64,000 nt of DNA. Source: Gammaproteobacteria bacterium HGW-Gammaproteobacteria-15 (GTDB lineage: Bacteria; Pseudomonadota; Gammaproteobacteria; Enterobacterales; Alteromonadaceae). Shown one piece after another: positions 40,981-53,495 of this stretch. The position numbers and the translations under genes are program-made. Numbering within the stretch: the stretch's first letter is position 1; every line of letters begins with the position of its first letter. Below the pieces are notes generated by a model that did no database searches, had not been told where the DNA came from, and worked only from the letters and a program-made list of their open reading frames with translations. Location: positions 682,001 through 746,000 of the forward strand of contig PGZF01000005.1 in NCBI GenBank assembly GCA_002840125.1. Reading direction: 5' to 3'.

Positions 40981-41537
40981 TTTTTACCCGGTGTAAAACT
41001 GATGCGGCCACTTTGCACCGCCATATTCACCGGCACTGCAGTAAGTAATTTAACCGTGGGGTTAGTAGTATCCAGCTTGTAAACCGGGTTAGATGCCAGA
41101 TAGCTGTTAACCAACTGCAATAGCTCATTGGTTACCGGCGCCAGATTACCGCGATAACCGGCAGCTTCAATCTGTGAGCCCAGTAATTTAACCGAACGCA
41201 GATATACCGCTTTCTCTGTACCATCATAATAGGGTACGCCTTCAACCTGCAGTTGCATATTGGCCGGATAACTTAAACCAAATAATGATAACGCAGCAGT
41301 AGCGGCGGTGTTTACCCGCACCACTTCAGAGTTGTCCGGGCCTATTTCCACCTGCACGCTTTCTACCTGCATTTTTAGCGGAATACCTGCCACATTGGCC
41401 TGGCGGGTTAATTTGGGTATTTGCTGGCGCAACAGTTGCTCTAAATCTGTTTCAGTAACGTTATATGCCGACATTTGCTGTAACTGGCTGCACGCCGCCA
41501 CTAACGTCATTATGATTAACAGCATTATCTTGCGCAT
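40977..41537 (-). CDS. DUF1439 lipoprotein
   Basis: A 186-residue lipoprotein with lipobox VAAC (about residue 16) and a DUF1439 domain: YNVTETDLEQLLRQQIPKL, an amphipathic beta region, and SVKLLGSQIEAAGYRGNL. The family includes E. coli YceB, a lipoprotein with a lipid-binding tubular fold; the function is uncertain. It is convergent with the flavoreductase gene, with a four-base overlap of stop codons. Confidence 0.85.
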   Translation of the reverse strand: MRKIMLLIIMTLVAACSQLQQMSAYNVTETDLEQLLRQQIPKLTRQANVAGIPLKMQVESVQVEIGPDNSEVVRVNTAATAALSLFGLSYPANMQLQVEGVPYYDGTEKAVYLRSVKLLGSQIEAAGYRGNLAPVTNELLQLVNSYLASNPVYKLDTTNPTVKLLTAVPVNMAVQSGRISFTPGKN

Positions 41538-41635
41538 GTTTTCCCTTTCCTTATGTACTATCCAGTTCGAATTGAGCTTAGTTTAACACGGCCATACGAT
41601 AACGCTTAGTGACTGACTTTTACCTGAATATAACT

Positions 41636-41651
41636 TGCTCCACGTGAAACA
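41636..41651. promoter_or_regulatory. parS-like ParB-binding site
   Basis: TGCTCCACGTGAAACA matches 14 of 16 positions of the chromosomal parS consensus TGTTTCACGTGAAACA, including the central CACGTG and one complete half site. It is in a non-coding interval about 15 kb from oriC, where parS sites cluster, and parA and parB are in this window. The damaged half site makes strength uncertain. Confidence 0.5.
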
Positions 41652-41769
41652 CAGCCGACCAGCAAAGCGCAGTCAGCATAAACAACTTATGGTATGCTCT
41701 GACGCGACACCCTCTGTACGCGGTTGCCTGCAGGCTGCCGTCAAGCGTTTATAAGAACGAGAATACTGT

Positions 41770-42909
41770 ATGTTACTGATCCTGAAATTAATTGCCGGTA
41801 TTTTGCTGGGTATAATGATGGGGCTTTATGCCCCACATTGGCTTACGCAAATTTTAATCACCTTTAAAGCGTTGTTTGGCCAGTTGTTATTTTTTACTGT
41901 GCCGCTGCTGATCCTATTTTTTATTACCAGTGGTATTGCTGCCTTACCCCGACGCTCTGGTAAATTATTGGGCCGTACTTTAGGTATTGCTTATTTGTCT
42001 ACTATTGCCGCCGGCACGCTGGCGTTTTTGGTAGCTACACTGGTTATTCCGCTGCTGGCGCCAGCAGCGGCTGACTTAGCCAGTACTGAAGGGGTAAGTT
42101 TAACGCCTTATATCGAAATGAACATTCCACCGGTATTTAGTGTGATGACCGCGTTAGCACTGGCCTTTATTTTTGGCCTGGGCATTGCCAGTACGCAGGC
42201 GACCTCGCTAAAGCAGTTATCTGATCAGGGCCGCGACATTATTCAGCTGCTGCTGACTAAAATTATTATCCCATTTTTGCCACTGTATATTGCCGGTGTT
42301 TTTGCCCAAATGGCTGCCGCAGGTACGGTATTTGTTACGCTGCAAACTTTCGGCATAGTGCTGGTGCTGGCCATAGTGCTGCACTGGGTCTGGATTTGCT
42401 CGCTGTTTGTTATTGCCGGTATCAAGGCCGGTAAATCGCCATTTGGCCTGATCAAAAATATGTTACCGGCGTATTTTACTGCGCTGGGCACTATGTCGAG
42501 TGCAGCAACGATTCCGGTAGCGCTGCAGGCCACCAAAAACAACGGCGTAAAAGAAGATGTCGCCAACTTTACCGTGCCGCTTTGCGCCACTGTGCATTTA
42601 TCCGGATCGACTATTACCATCGTCAGCTGCGCTGTGGCGGTAATTATGATGAAAAGTAACCTGGAAATTCCGTCACTGTTTACCATGCTGCCGTTTATCT
42701 TAACCTTAGGCGTAGTAATGCTGGCTGCACCCGGCGTACCCGGTGGCGCTGTAATGTCGGCTGTTGGCTTACTGGGCAGCATGCTGGGCTTTGGTGAAGG
42801 CGCTATTGCGCTAATGATCGCGCTGTATATGGCACAAGACAGCTTTGGTACCGCCTGTAATGTTACCGGGGATGGCGCTATTGCGGTGCTGGTAGATAAG
42901 GCAGAGTAG
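41770..42909 (+). CDS. Dicarboxylate/amino acid:cation symporter (SDF family)
   Basis: A 379-residue transporter of the GltP/DctA type. It has about eight membrane helices and two hairpins; the Ser-rich first hairpin is GTMSSAATIPVAL, the second region PLCATVHLSGSTITIV, and AAPGVPGGAVMSAVG lies in HP2, with a final DSFGTACNVTGDGAIAVL carrying the substrate-carboxylate and Na+ residues. It imports glutamate, aspartate or C4-dicarboxylates with Na+ or H+. It is shorter than GltP (437 residues), lacking part of the N-terminus and the C-terminal tail, as in several marine homologues. The start ATG follows a weak GAACGAGA ribosome binding site. Confidence 0.88.
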   Translation: MLLILKLIAGILLGIMMGLYAPHWLTQILITFKALFGQLLFFTVPLLILFFITSGIAALPRRSGKLLGRTLGIAYLSTIAAGTLAFLVATLVIPLLAPAAADLASTEGVSLTPYIEMNIPPVFSVMTALALAFIFGLGIASTQATSLKQLSDQGRDIIQLLLTKIIIPFLPLYIAGVFAQMAAAGTVFVTLQTFGIVLVLAIVLHWVWICSLFVIAGIKAGKSPFGLIKNMLPAYFTALGTMSSAATIPVALQATKNNGVKEDVANFTVPLCATVHLSGSTITIVSCAVAVIMMKSNLEIPSLFTMLPFILTLGVVMLAAPGVPGGAVMSAVGLLGSMLGFGEGAIALMIALYMAQDSFGTACNVTGDGAIAVLVDKAE

Positions 42910-42929
42910 CGATTACATGCCGCACTGCC

Positions 42930-43011
42930 GGTTGTAACTCCCGTTCCGGCTCGTCCTTTTGCCTGCGGCAGGACTCAGACACTCTGTGGTGACCGATCCG
43001 GGATTCCAACC
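42930..43011 (-). repeat. Dispersed repeat, copy 1
   Basis: Read on the minus strand, this segment resembles 59101-59197: both hold the identical 16-mer CACAGAGTGTCTGAGT (here 42973-42988 as its complement), a preceding AAT/ACCCCG-like block and a trailing GGGAGTT. The ends form short inverted repeats (GGTTG and CAACC). It is a non-coding interspersed element between convergent genes. Confidence 0.6.
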
Positions 43012-43037
43012 TATATATTGTGTTATTCCAATAATAC

Positions 43038-43067
43038 AACAGCCCGCTATTGCGGGCTGTTTAGTTT
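43038..43067. terminator. Terminator between the symporter gene and glmU
   Basis: AACAGCCCGC (43038-43047) pairs with GCGGGCTGTT (43052-43061) around a four-base loop, with TTAGTTT after it on the plus strand. The two neighbouring genes converge here, so it may serve both. Confidence 0.7.
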
Positions 43068-43070
43068 CAG

Positions 43071-44435
43071 TTACTTTTTAATTTTTACCGGCCGCTGCCA
43101 ATCGTTGATATGCCGCTGTTTAGCGCGGGCGACCACTAACTCACCGTCGGCCGCGTCACGGGTTAACACCGAGCCGGCACCCACAGTAGCATTTACGCCT
43201 ACGGTAACCGGCGCGACTAAGGCACTGTTCGAACCGATAAAGGCGCCATCTTTAATAGTGGTAACAAACTTATTCGCACCATCATAGTTACAGGTAATAG
43301 TACCGGCGCCAACGTTAACTTTTGCACCAATCACCGCATCGCCAAGATAAGTTAAATGGTTGGCTTTAGAGCCTTTACCCAGGGTAGTTTTTTTCATTTC
43401 GACAAAGTTACCGACATGGCTGTCGTCCAGCATCACGCTGTCCGGCCGCAGGCGGGCAAAAGGACCTACCGAGCAATCGCTGCCGACAGTAGCCTTTTCA
43501 ATCATTGAATTCGGTTTAATTTCGGTGTTATCGCCGATAACGCAGTCTTTTAGAATGCAGTTGGCACCAATGGTTACGCCTTTACCCAGCACTACCTTGC
43601 CTTCAAAGATCACATTGATGTCGATCATCACATCATTGCCTACCACAACGCTGCCGCGGATATCCAGCCGCGCCGGATCGCGCAGGTTAGCACCGGCCAG
43701 CATTAACTCTTCGGCTTTACGCAGCTGATACGCGCGCTCCAGTGCCGCTAATTGCACACGGTTATTGGCACCTTCTACTTCCATCGGATTTTGCGGCTGG
43801 GCAGTGGCGATTTCCACGCCTTCACTGTGTGCCATAGCGATAACGTCGGTTAAGTAATATTCGCCCTGGGCATTACTGTTCGATAACCGCCCGAGCCAGC
43901 TTTTTAACTGTTTACCCGGCAGCGCCATAATGCCGCTGTTTACTTCGTTAATCTGCAACTGTTCGGGCGTGGCGTCTTTTTGCTCAACAATACCTACCAC
44001 CTTACCGTTTTGCCGCACTATACGGCCATAACCGGTGGGGTTAGCTAAATTAACCGTTAAAATTGCCAGGCCATTGGCCGGTTTTACTGCCAGCAACTGC
44101 TGTAAAGTCTCTAACCGGGTAAGTGGTACATCGCCGTATAACACCAGTACGGTGTCATCATCAGCTATATTCGGTATCGCTTGCGCTACTGCATGTCCGG
44201 TACCAAGCTGCTCGGCTTGCAGTACCCAGTGCAGGCTTTGCTCGCCCATAGCCGCTTTTAATGCCTCGGCACCATAACCATATACCAACTGAGGTTTTGC
44301 TGAGCCCAAGGCGCGGGCAGTATCAATAACATGCTGCACCATTGGCCGTTCGGCTACCTTGTGCAGTACTTTGGGTAAATCAGATTTCATCCTTGTGCCT
44401 TTACCGGCGGCCAGAATCACTACATTTAATGCCAT
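43071..44435 (-). CDS. glmU: Bifunctional UDP-GlcNAc pyrophosphorylase / glucosamine-1-phosphate acetyltransferase
   Basis: A 454-residue enzyme catalysing the last two steps to UDP-GlcNAc, needed for peptidoglycan and LPS. The N-terminal uridyltransferase begins [20 protein letters not shown] and includes [11 protein letters not shown] and YGDVPL; the C-terminal left-handed beta helix with hexapeptide repeats ([20 protein letters not shown]) contains the acetyl-transfer region [14 protein letters not shown] start at ATG 44435; nine upstream codons in frame do not belong. It follows the atp operon as in many gammaproteobacteria, but glmS is 12 kb away. Confidence 0.98.
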   Translation of the reverse strand: MALNVVILAAGKGTRMKSDLPKVLHKVAERPMVQHVIDTARALGSAKPQLVYGYGAEALKAAMGEQSLHWVLQAEQLGTGHAVAQAIPNIADDDTVLVLYGDVPLTRLETLQQLLAVKPANGLAILTVNLANPTGYGRIVRQNGKVVGIVEQKDATPEQLQINEVNSGIMALPGKQLKSWLGRLSNSNAQGEYYLTDVIAMAHSEGVEIATAQPQNPMEVEGANNRVQLAALERAYQLRKAEELMLAGANLRDPARLDIRGSVVVGNDVMIDINVIFEGKVVLGKGVTIGANCILKDCVIGDNTEIKPNSMIEKATVGSDCSVGPFARLRPDSVMLDDSHVGNFVEMKKTTLGKGSKANHLTYLGDAVIGAKVNVGAGTITCNYDGANKFVTTIKDGAFIGSNSALVAPVTVGVNATVGAGSVLTRDAADGELVVARAKQRHINDWQRPVKIKK

Positions 44436-44547
44436 AAAAGAATCCCTGTAATCATGCTTCATCGATAGTGCGGTTATTCTAATAGATAACGCAGCAGATT
44501 ACAGGGCCAGGGTGAAGTTTTGCTGAACCTCCAAAGCAAAACCAACA

Positions 44548-44578
44548 AAAAAGCCACCCTAAGGTGGCTTTTTATATT
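44548..44578. terminator. Terminator of the atp operon
   Basis: AAAAAGCCACC (44548-44558) pairs with GGTGGCTTTTT (44563-44573) around CTAA, only 15 bases beyond the atpC stop. A and T runs flank it on both sides. It separates atpC from glmU. Confidence 0.85.
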
Positions 44579-44591
44579 TCGGAACCCGAAC

Positions 44592-45008
44592 TTATTTTTT
44601 ACGCATTTTCTGAATAATGCGTAGCTGGGCAATGGCTTCGGCCAGTTGCGCCGCAGCTTCAGCATAGTTGAAGTCTGCGCCAGCGTGTTGCATCGCTTCT
44701 TCGGCACGTTTTTGTGCGTCTAAAGCGGCTTGCTCGTCTAAGTCTTCGCCGCGTACCGCGACATCGGCCAGTACAGTGATAGTATCGGGTTGTACTTCAA
44801 GTACACCGCCGGCTACGTATATCACGTGTTCTTCGCCAAATTGTTTCACGATACGGACCATGCCAGGTTTCAGGGTGGTCAGTAACGGGGCGTGGAAAGG
44901 TAAAATACCCAGCTCGCCCTCACTGCCTGTGACCTGCACGGATTCGACAAGGCCGGAGAAGATTTTTTCTTCGGCACTTACTACATCCAGTTGCACTGTC
45001 ATCGCCAT
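44592..45008 (-). CDS. atpC: ATP synthase F1 subunit epsilon
   Basis: A 138-residue protein beginning [19 protein letters not shown], with the beta-sandwich motif [17 protein letters not shown] and a two-helix C-terminus (ending QKMRKK) that inhibits ATP hydrolysis. It forms the central stalk with gamma. It is the last gene of the operon, 22 bases after atpD and before a terminator. Confidence 0.98.
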   Translation of the reverse strand: MAMTVQLDVVSAEEKIFSGLVESVQVTGSEGELGILPFHAPLLTTLKPGMVRIVKQFGEEHVIYVAGGVLEVQPDTITVLADVAVRGEDLDEQAALDAQKRAEEAMQHAGADFNYAEAAAQLAEAIAQLRIIQKMRKK

Positions 45009-45030
45009 CTCGCTCTCCTAAAGCCTGAAC

Positions 45031-46425
<1,395 letters not shown>

Positions 46426-46449
46426 TCAAATTTCTCAAAACTGTTTACC

Positions 46450-47313
46450 TTAGCCTACAGCTGCCGCACCTGCGACGATCTCGCTAAGCTCCTGGGTAAT
46501 CGCGGCCTGACGTGCTTTGTTGTACACCAGCTTCAGGTCGTCCATCAGGTTACCGGCGTTATCGGTTGCAGCCTTCATGGCTACCATCCGCGCCGCGTGC
46601 TCACTGGCAGAGTTCTCTACCACGCCCTGATAAACTTGCGATTCAACGAAGCGGTCCAATAACATATCGATGATAGGTTGTGGATCCGGCTCGTACAGGT
46701 AATCCCAGTTATGCTCTTTTTGTGCAATGTCTGCTTTTGGCAAAGGTAAGAGTTGATCGATCACTGGCTCTTGCTTCATGGTGTTGACAAACTTGTTGTA
46801 CACCAGGAATAAGCGGTCAATCCGGCCTTCGTTAAATGCTTGCAGCATCACTTTTACCGAACCAATCACATCAGCCAAACGTGGTACGTCACCTGAACCC
46901 GCCTGTTGCGCGACTACCTTACCACCGAAACGCTTGAAAAAGGCTGTTGCTTTGTTGCCGATAACAGCAAACTGCGCATCTACACCTTTGTCTTTCCAGC
47001 TTTTCAGCTCAAGGGCAACTTTCTTAAACTCGTTGGTATTCAGGCCACCGCAAAGACCACGATCAGTAGAAATGACAATATAGCCAACCCGTTTTACCTC
47101 ACGATCCGCTAAATACGGATGGCGGTATTCCAGGCTGCCATTGGCAACGTTACCGATCACTTTGCGCATACCTTCAGCGTATGGGCGTGTTGCAGCTACA
47201 CGGTCTTGCGCTTTGCGCATTTTGCTGACCGCAACCTTTTCCATAGCACTGGTGATCTTGCGAGTATTGTTAATACTCCCGATCTTACTTTTTATCTCTT
47301 TACCACCGGCCAT
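46450..47313 (-). CDS. atpG: ATP synthase F1 subunit gamma
   Basis: A 287-residue rotor shaft. The N-terminal helix has [28 protein letters not shown] and the C-terminal helix [20 protein letters not shown], the two conserved coiled-coil strands; DRGLCGGLN marks the Rossmann-like middle part. It couples c-ring rotation to catalysis. It is 52 bases after atpA. Confidence 0.98.
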   Translation of the reverse strand: MAGGKEIKSKIGSINNTRKITSAMEKVAVSKMRKAQDRVAATRPYAEGMRKVIGNVANGSLEYRHPYLADREVKRVGYIVISTDRGLCGGLNTNEFKKVALELKSWKDKGVDAQFAVIGNKATAFFKRFGGKVVAQQAGSGDVPRLADVIGSVKVMLQAFNEGRIDRLFLVYNKFVNTMKQEPVIDQLLPLPKADIAQKEHNWDYLYEPDPQPIIDMLLDRFVESQVYQGVVENSASEHAARMVAMKAATDNAGNLMDDLKLVYNKARQAAITQELSEIVAGAAAVG

Positions 47314-47365
47314 GACTGTATCTCCGTTTCATTCAACGAACGGGGTGGCAAGCCACCCACATTGC

Positions 47366-48907
47366 TTACCAGGTCTGCGTTGCCTTGAATTTATCAATGG
47401 CAGCTTTGAACGTAGACTCGATTTGGTCGTTGTAGTTACCGGTTTTATCGATATCAGCCATCAGCTCAGCGTGTTCAGCTTTCATAAAAGCGATTAAGCC
47501 GGCTTCAAAATCAAGGATTTTGGCCACTTCAACATCTTTCATAAAGCCTTTTTCGATAGCGAAAATAGACACACCCATTTCGGCAACAGACATCGGGCTG
47601 TACTGCAGCTGTTTCATCAGCTCAGTTACCTTCTGACCGTGCTCTAACTGAGCGCGGGTTGCTTCGTCAAGGTCAGAGGCGAACTGCGCGAACGCGGCCA
47701 GCTCTGAGTACTGGGCTAATGCCAGACGAATACCACCACCTAATTTCTTGATGATCTTGGTTTGTGCTGCACCACCTACCCGCGATACCGAAATACCGGC
47801 GTTCACCGCAGGACGGATACCGGCGTTGAATAAGTCAGTTTCTAAGAAGATCTGACCATCAGTAATCGAAATTACGTTAGTAGGTACGAACGCAGATACG
47901 TCACCGGCCTGAGTTTCAATAATAGGCAGCGCGGTTAAAGAACCGGTTTTACCTGTTACTTCGCCGTTGGTTAAACGTGCTACGTAGTCAGCGTTAACGC
48001 GTGATGCGCGCTCCAGCAGACGTGAGTGCAAATAGAATACATCACCCGGGTAAGCTTCACGGCCTGGCGGACGGCGTAACAGTAACGAGATCTGACGGTA
48101 AGCCACAGCTTGCTTAGACAAGTCATCGTATACAATCAGCGCATCTTCACCGCGGTCACGGAAGTATTCGCCCATGGTACAACCTGAGTAAGGTGCCAGG
48201 AACTGCAGTGCCGCCGCTTCAGACGCAGAGGCCACTACCACGATAGTGTGGGCCAGGGCGCCGTGCTCTTCGAGCTTACGTACTACGTTAGCGATGGTAG
48301 AAGCTTTCTGCCCAATAGCAACATAGATACATTTAACGCCGGTGCCTTTCTGGTTGATGATGGCATCAATCGCCAGCGCCGTTTTACCGGTCTGACGGTC
48401 ACCGATCAGCAATTCACGCTGACCACGACCGATAGGGATCATCGCATCAACCGACTTATAACCGGTTTGCATTGGCTGATCTACCGATTGACGGTCGATA
48501 ACGCCAGGCGCAATTTTTTCTACCGGCTCAAAGCCAGCGGCTTCAATCGGGCCTTTACCGTCGATAGGTGCACCTAAGGTGTTAACCACACGGCCTAATA
48601 ACGCCGGGCCAACCGGTACTTCTAAGATACGGCCGGTGCTTTTTACTTTAGTGCCTTCAGTTAAGTCCGCGTACGGGCCCATAACTACAGCACCAACTGA
48701 GTTGCGCTCTAAGTTCAGCGCGATAGCATAGCGATTGCCAGGAAGCTCAATCATTTCGCCCTGCATACAATCTGCAAGACCATTGATACGAATAATACCG
48801 TCTGTTACCTGAACGATAGTACCTTCGTTACGAGCTTCACTGACCACTTCAAACTGAGCAATACGACTTTTGATCAGTTCTGATATTTCAGTGGAATTCA
48901 GTTGCAT
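47366..48907 (-). CDS. atpA: ATP synthase F1 subunit alpha
   Basis: A 513-residue non-catalytic nucleotide-binding subunit. Walker A is [13 protein letters not shown] (about residue 170) and the regulatory Arg region is in the conserved [17 protein letters not shown] and [10 protein letters not shown] segments. Length equals that of E. coli AtpA. It sits 14 bases after atpH in the operon. Confidence 0.99.
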   Translation of the reverse strand: MQLNSTEISELIKSRIAQFEVVSEARNEGTIVQVTDGIIRINGLADCMQGEMIELPGNRYAIALNLERNSVGAVVMGPYADLTEGTKVKSTGRILEVPVGPALLGRVVNTLGAPIDGKGPIEAAGFEPVEKIAPGVIDRQSVDQPMQTGYKSVDAMIPIGRGQRELLIGDRQTGKTALAIDAIINQKGTGVKCIYVAIGQKASTIANVVRKLEEHGALAHTIVVVASASEAAALQFLAPYSGCTMGEYFRDRGEDALIVYDDLSKQAVAYRQISLLLRRPPGREAYPGDVFYLHSRLLERASRVNADYVARLTNGEVTGKTGSLTALPIIETQAGDVSAFVPTNVISITDGQIFLETDLFNAGIRPAVNAGISVSRVGGAAQTKIIKKLGGGIRLALAQYSELAAFAQFASDLDEATRAQLEHGQKVTELMKQLQYSPMSVAEMGVSIFAIEKGFMKDVEVAKILDFEAGLIAFMKAEHAELMADIDKTGNYNDQIESTFKAAIDKFKATQTW

Positions 48908-48921
48908 TCTCTGTTCCCCAA

Positions 48922-49455
48922 TTATGACTGCAGCGCAGTTGCTAAACGATCCAGCTTGCCGCGGATCGAGCCATCAATAACCATGTCACCTGCTTTGATC
49001 AGCATACCGCCAACCACTGCAGGATCTTCGCTACAGTTTAATTTAACTTTGCGTGCCAAACGTTGCGATAATGCTGCGGCTAGCTTGTCTTGTTGTGCTT
49101 TAGAAAGCTTGGTTGCAGAAACCACAGTAACGTCGATTTCTTTTTCAAACTCGGCTTTAAGCGCAATAAAAGCAGCTAACACTTCAGGCAACGCCAACAA
49201 GCGATGATTTTCTGCCATCACTTTAATAAAGTTTTGGCCGTGCTCATTGAGTTGCTCACCACATACCTGAATAAACAGACCGGCCTGCTTGTCAGCAGCA
49301 CCGTTGGCGCCTAAATAAGCACCAACCTGGTCATTCTTTGCTACTTCTGCAGCAAAGGCCAACATCTGCAGCCAGGCGTCCAGTGCTTTTTGCTCTACAG
49401 CAAAATCAAAGGCCGCTTTGGCGTAAGGACGAGCAATATTAGTCAAATCAGACAT
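48922..49455 (-). CDS. atpH: ATP synthase F1 subunit delta
   Basis: A 177-residue peripheral-stalk protein. It begins [15 protein letters not shown], the conserved N-terminal six-helix domain that binds alpha, and ends [17 protein letters not shown], as in E. coli. It links the b dimer to F1. It is 12 bases after atpF. Confidence 0.97.
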   Translation of the reverse strand: MSDLTNIARPYAKAAFDFAVEQKALDAWLQMLAFAAEVAKNDQVGAYLGANGAADKQAGLFIQVCGEQLNEHGQNFIKVMAENHRLLALPEVLAAFIALKAEFEKEIDVTVVSATKLSKAQQDKLAAALSQRLARKVKLNCSEDPAVVGGMLIKAGDMVIDGSIRGKLDRLATALQS

Positions 49456-49467
49456 AGCTCATCCTCA

Positions 49468-49938
49468 TTACAGTTCTTGAACCAGTTTTTCCAGAATGTC
49501 GCTGTGAGCAGCTTCATCAATAGAACGTTGCAGAATTTTCTCTGCGCCGGCTACTGCTAATGCAGCAACTTGCTTGCGCAGCTCTTCGCGTAAACGGTTA
49601 CGTTCCGCTTCCAGTTCTGCTCTGCCAATGGCCAGAATGTTTTCACGTTCGGCGTTGGCTTTGTGCACGGCTTCATCCAGCATTTTGGCTTCGCGTTTTT
49701 TCGCTTGCTCAATAATGTCTGCTGCTTGTGCTTTAGCATCTTTTAGCTGATCTTTGGCTTTGTCCTGTGCTAATGCCAGGTCTTTTTCCGCACGATCAGA
49801 AGCTGCTAAACCGTCAGCAATTTTTTTCTGGCGCGCTTCGATCGCATTGATCAGCGGCGGCCATACAAATTTCATACAGAACAGCACGAACACCGCAAAT
49901 GCGATTAATTCGCCTAGCAGAGTGGCGTTTAAATTCAC
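49468..49938 (-). CDS. atpF: ATP synthase F0 subunit b
   Basis: A 156-residue protein with one N-terminal membrane helix ([20 protein letters not shown]) and a long charged helix that dimerises to form the peripheral stalk ([15 protein letters not shown]). Length is identical to E. coli AtpF. A 49-base gap separates it from atpE. Confidence 0.97.
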   Translation of the reverse strand: MNLNATLLGELIAFAVFVLFCMKFVWPPLINAIEARQKKIADGLAASDRAEKDLALAQDKAKDQLKDAKAQAADIIEQAKKREAKMLDEAVHKANAERENILAIGRAELEAERNRLREELRKQVAALAVAGAEKILQRSIDEAAHSDILEKLVQEL

Positions 49939-49987
49939 GACCGCTCCTCCTTAGTTAACAGTTGTTCGGAATAACACAAAGCTTCAA

Positions 49988-50257
<270 letters not shown>

Positions 50258-50266
50258 TTAAAAAAA

Positions 50267-51130
<864 letters not shown>

Positions 51131-51141
51131 TCATCCCATTG

Positions 51142-51522
51142 TTAATGTTTAAAAAAAACTGGTGCTGTCCATTGTGCTAACAGCGTAAGCAGAAAACCGG
51201 TTAAAAAAATACCTGGTACCAGTTGTTGCTGCGTAAATACGACGGCTAAAAGCACAGCGGTTAATATTAGTTTAAATGACTGCCCCCGCATAAAGGCCGC
51301 CAATACTGCATTTGCGTTATTTAATGCACTGTAACGAAAGGCAAAAAACACAAATACACAATTCGGTATTACCGCCACCAGCCCACCTTTAAAAGCGGAC
51401 TTGGCTGCAACTGCATCTACAGCTAAAAAAAAAGCCAGCGCTATAACCCCGGCTACTGCAAGCTGACACAGCACCAGCTTATAAGCTGATTTGCGCGCCA
51501 ACGCCGCATTTTTATCAGTCAC
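51142..51522 (-). CDS. atpI: ATP synthase assembly protein I
   Basis: A 126-residue membrane protein with four helices (for example LVLCQLAVAGVIALAFFLAV and GFLLTLLAQWTAPVFF). It is encoded first in the operon, as in E. coli, and aids c-ring assembly or Mg2+ handling. It starts with GTG after GGGGGA. Family members are poorly conserved, so the call leans on position. Confidence 0.9.
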   Translation of the reverse strand: MTDKNAALARKSAYKLVLCQLAVAGVIALAFFLAVDAVAAKSAFKGGLVAVIPNCVFVFFAFRYSALNNANAVLAAFMRGQSFKLILTAVLLAVVFTQQQLVPGIFLTGFLLTLLAQWTAPVFFKH

Positions 51523-51572
51523 TGTTTGTCCCCCTGAAATCGCCCGTGAAGGGGGTCGAAAAAACTTGCGAA

Positions 51573-51600
51573 AGTATACTTATCTGCCTTTAATTTGCAA
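51573..51600 (-). promoter_or_regulatory. Promoter of the atp operon
   Basis: On the minus strand TTGCAA (51600-51595) is followed after 16 bases by a consensus-like -10, TATACT (51578-51573). It lies about 50 bases before the atpI GTG and downstream of parB, so it should drive the whole atp operon. Confidence 0.65.
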
Positions 51601-51657
51601 CAAAAAGCGGCACCAGCACTGGTTTAGTACATATTATTGGTAAATAATGGTGCATTA

Positions 51658-52530
51658 TTACTCAGCTGCATTCAACTTATTAATAATACCGTCTAACTCA
51701 TCGAGGCTGGTATAACTAATTTCTAATTTGCCTTTGCCTTTATTGTTGTAACTAATTTGCACCGGTGCAGCAAAACGCTCGCTTAAACGCTGCTCCAGCG
51801 CCAGTACATCCGGATCGCGAGGTTTTTCGGCCACAGCAGGTTTGGGCTCCAGAATACGCCGTACCAGGTTTTCAGTTTCGCGCACCGTAAGTTGTTTTGC
51901 CGCCACTAAACGCGCCGCATCCGATTGCTCATTATCTTTTAATGCCAAAAGCGCCCGGGCATGACCCATTTCAATATCACCGTGCTCGAGCAACAGCTTT
52001 ACGTCTTCATTTAACTGGTTAAGGCGTAGTAAATTGGTCACTGAAGCACGCGATTTACCTACCGCATCGGCTACCTGCTGGTGGGTCAGGGCAAATTCTG
52101 TCAGCAAGCGATCCAGCGCTACCGCTTCTTCCATGGCATTTAAATCTTCGCGCTGAATGTTCTCAATAAGTGCAATAGCGACTGCCGCTTCGTCCGGCAC
52201 ATCTTTAACAATACAGGGTACTTCAGACAGTTGTGCCAACTGGCTGGCTCGCCAGCGGCGCTCACCGGCGATAATTTCAAACTTATCTTTTGCCAGCGGC
52301 CGCACCACTATCGGTTGAATAATGCCCTGGGCACGGATAGAACTGGCTAGATCTTCCAGCGCTTCCTGCGACATATCTTTACGTGGCTGGTATTTGCCCG
52401 GCACCAGAAACTCTACCGGCAGCTGTTGCAGTTCACTGGCTGTTGTGGTTGCAGTATCGCTGTTACTGGTTCTGTTGGACGTAAGTAAGGCATCCAGACC
52501 CCGGCCCAGGCCGCGTTTCTTTACCGACAT
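51658..52530 (-). CDS. parB: Chromosome-partitioning protein ParB
   Basis: A 290-residue CTP-dependent DNA clamp that loads at parS. It shows the start KKRGLGRGLDALL, the CTP-binding IAGERRWRASQLA and ENIQREDLNAMEEA, a helix-turn-helix (THQQVADAVGKSRASVTNLL) and a C-terminal dimerisation domain with EISYTSLDELDGII. Encoded 29 bases after parA. A parS-like site lies at 41636. It works with ParA to move the replicated origin. Confidence 0.97.
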   Translation of the reverse strand: MSVKKRGLGRGLDALLTSNRTSNSDTATTTASELQQLPVEFLVPGKYQPRKDMSQEALEDLASSIRAQGIIQPIVVRPLAKDKFEIIAGERRWRASQLAQLSEVPCIVKDVPDEAAVAIALIENIQREDLNAMEEAVALDRLLTEFALTHQQVADAVGKSRASVTNLLRLNQLNEDVKLLLEHGDIEMGHARALLALKDNEQSDAARLVAAKQLTVRETENLVRRILEPKPAVAEKPRDPDVLALEQRLSERFAAPVQISYNNKGKGKLEISYTSLDELDGIINKLNAAE

Positions 52531-52559
52531 GCTAAATAGCTTCCCTAAAATTATTCAGA

Positions 52560-53354
52560 TCAGACAGAGGTAGTGCTGTTAACCATTTTTTTATCGGCCC
52601 GGCGCAGCATTTCGCCCGCCAGTGCCAGATATGCTTTAGCCCCGGTTGAGCTTTTATCGTAATACATTACCGGTGCACCAAAACTGGGCGCTTCAGCCAA
52701 CCTTACATTGCGCGGGATCACAGCGCGGTAAACCTTGTCACCAAAATGTTGTTTTAATTGTTCCGATACGTCATTCGCCAGGCGATTACGCGGATCGTAC
52801 ATGGTTCTTAATATACCTTCGATCTTTAACTCCGGATTAACCGCTGCCGCCAGTTGATTAATGGTATCAACCAGTGCGGTTAAACCTTCCAGCGCAAAGT
52901 ACTCACACTGCATAGGAACCAGCACGGTATCGGCTGCAGCCATGGCATTAACGGTAAGCATATTCAGTGATGGCGGGCAGTCGATAAAAATATAGTCGTA
53001 ACTGTTACGGTAATCTTTCAGGGCGTTACGCAAACGCAGCTCGCGGGCGAATACGTTCATTAAACGCACTTCTGCTGCGGTAAGATCAGAGTTAGCCGCC
53101 ACCAGGTGATAACCACCGGCTGTTTCTTTTACCAGTACATCAACCAGGGGTTTTTCATCAACCAGTAAATCGTATGCGGTAGCGGGCAGGCTATACTTGT
53201 CTACGCCGCTGCCCATAGTGGCATTGCCCTGCGGATCAAGATCGATCAGTAGCACCTTGCGTTTGGTCGCAGCCAGTGAAGCAGCCAGATTCACTGCCGT
53301 AGTGGTTTTACCCACACCACCTTTCTGGTTAGCTATTGCGATCACTTTCGCCAC
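52560..53354 (-). CDS. parA: Chromosome-partitioning ATPase ParA (Soj)
   Basis: A 264-residue deviant-Walker ATPase: KVIAIANQKGGVGKTTTAVNL (KGGVGKTT at residues 11-18), DLDPQGNATMGSG and FIDCPPSLNMLTVNAM. It binds nucleoid DNA non-specifically and forms the gradient that ParB-parS complexes follow. Located between rsmG and parB, near oriC, the standard position. Confidence 0.97.
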   Translation of the reverse strand: MAKVIAIANQKGGVGKTTTAVNLAASLAATKRKVLLIDLDPQGNATMGSGVDKYSLPATAYDLLVDEKPLVDVLVKETAGGYHLVAANSDLTAAEVRLMNVFARELRLRNALKDYRNSYDYIFIDCPPSLNMLTVNAMAAADTVLVPMQCEYFALEGLTALVDTINQLAAAVNPELKIEGILRTMYDPRNRLANDVSEQLKQHFGDKVYRAVIPRNVRLAEAPSFGAPVMYYDKSSTGAKAYLALAGEMLRRADKKMVNSTTSV

Positions 53355-53396
53355 AAGATGTCCTCATTATCAGTTAGCAGGGGTCTTCCGTCCTAC

Positions 53397-53495
53397 TTGA
53401 AGCTGCAGCGGTGTTCGCCACGTTCACTAACCCCAATCACATAGCTACCTATGCTCATGGGGATTCACTCACTTGCTGCCTGGCTGCAGCTTCAA
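53397..53495. repeat. 99-bp hairpin repeat between rsmG and parA
   Basis: The ends are a perfect 13-bp inverted repeat (TTGAAGCTGCAGC at 53397-53409 and its complement at 53483-53495). Inside is a second stem CCCCA...TGGGG (53431-53435, 53458-53462), with ATAG...CTAT pairing within. A very similar sequence is a common intergenic repeat in Shewanella and other Alteromonadales, by memory. It could act as a terminator-like or REP-type element; it fills the whole gap between the two genes. Confidence 0.75.
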
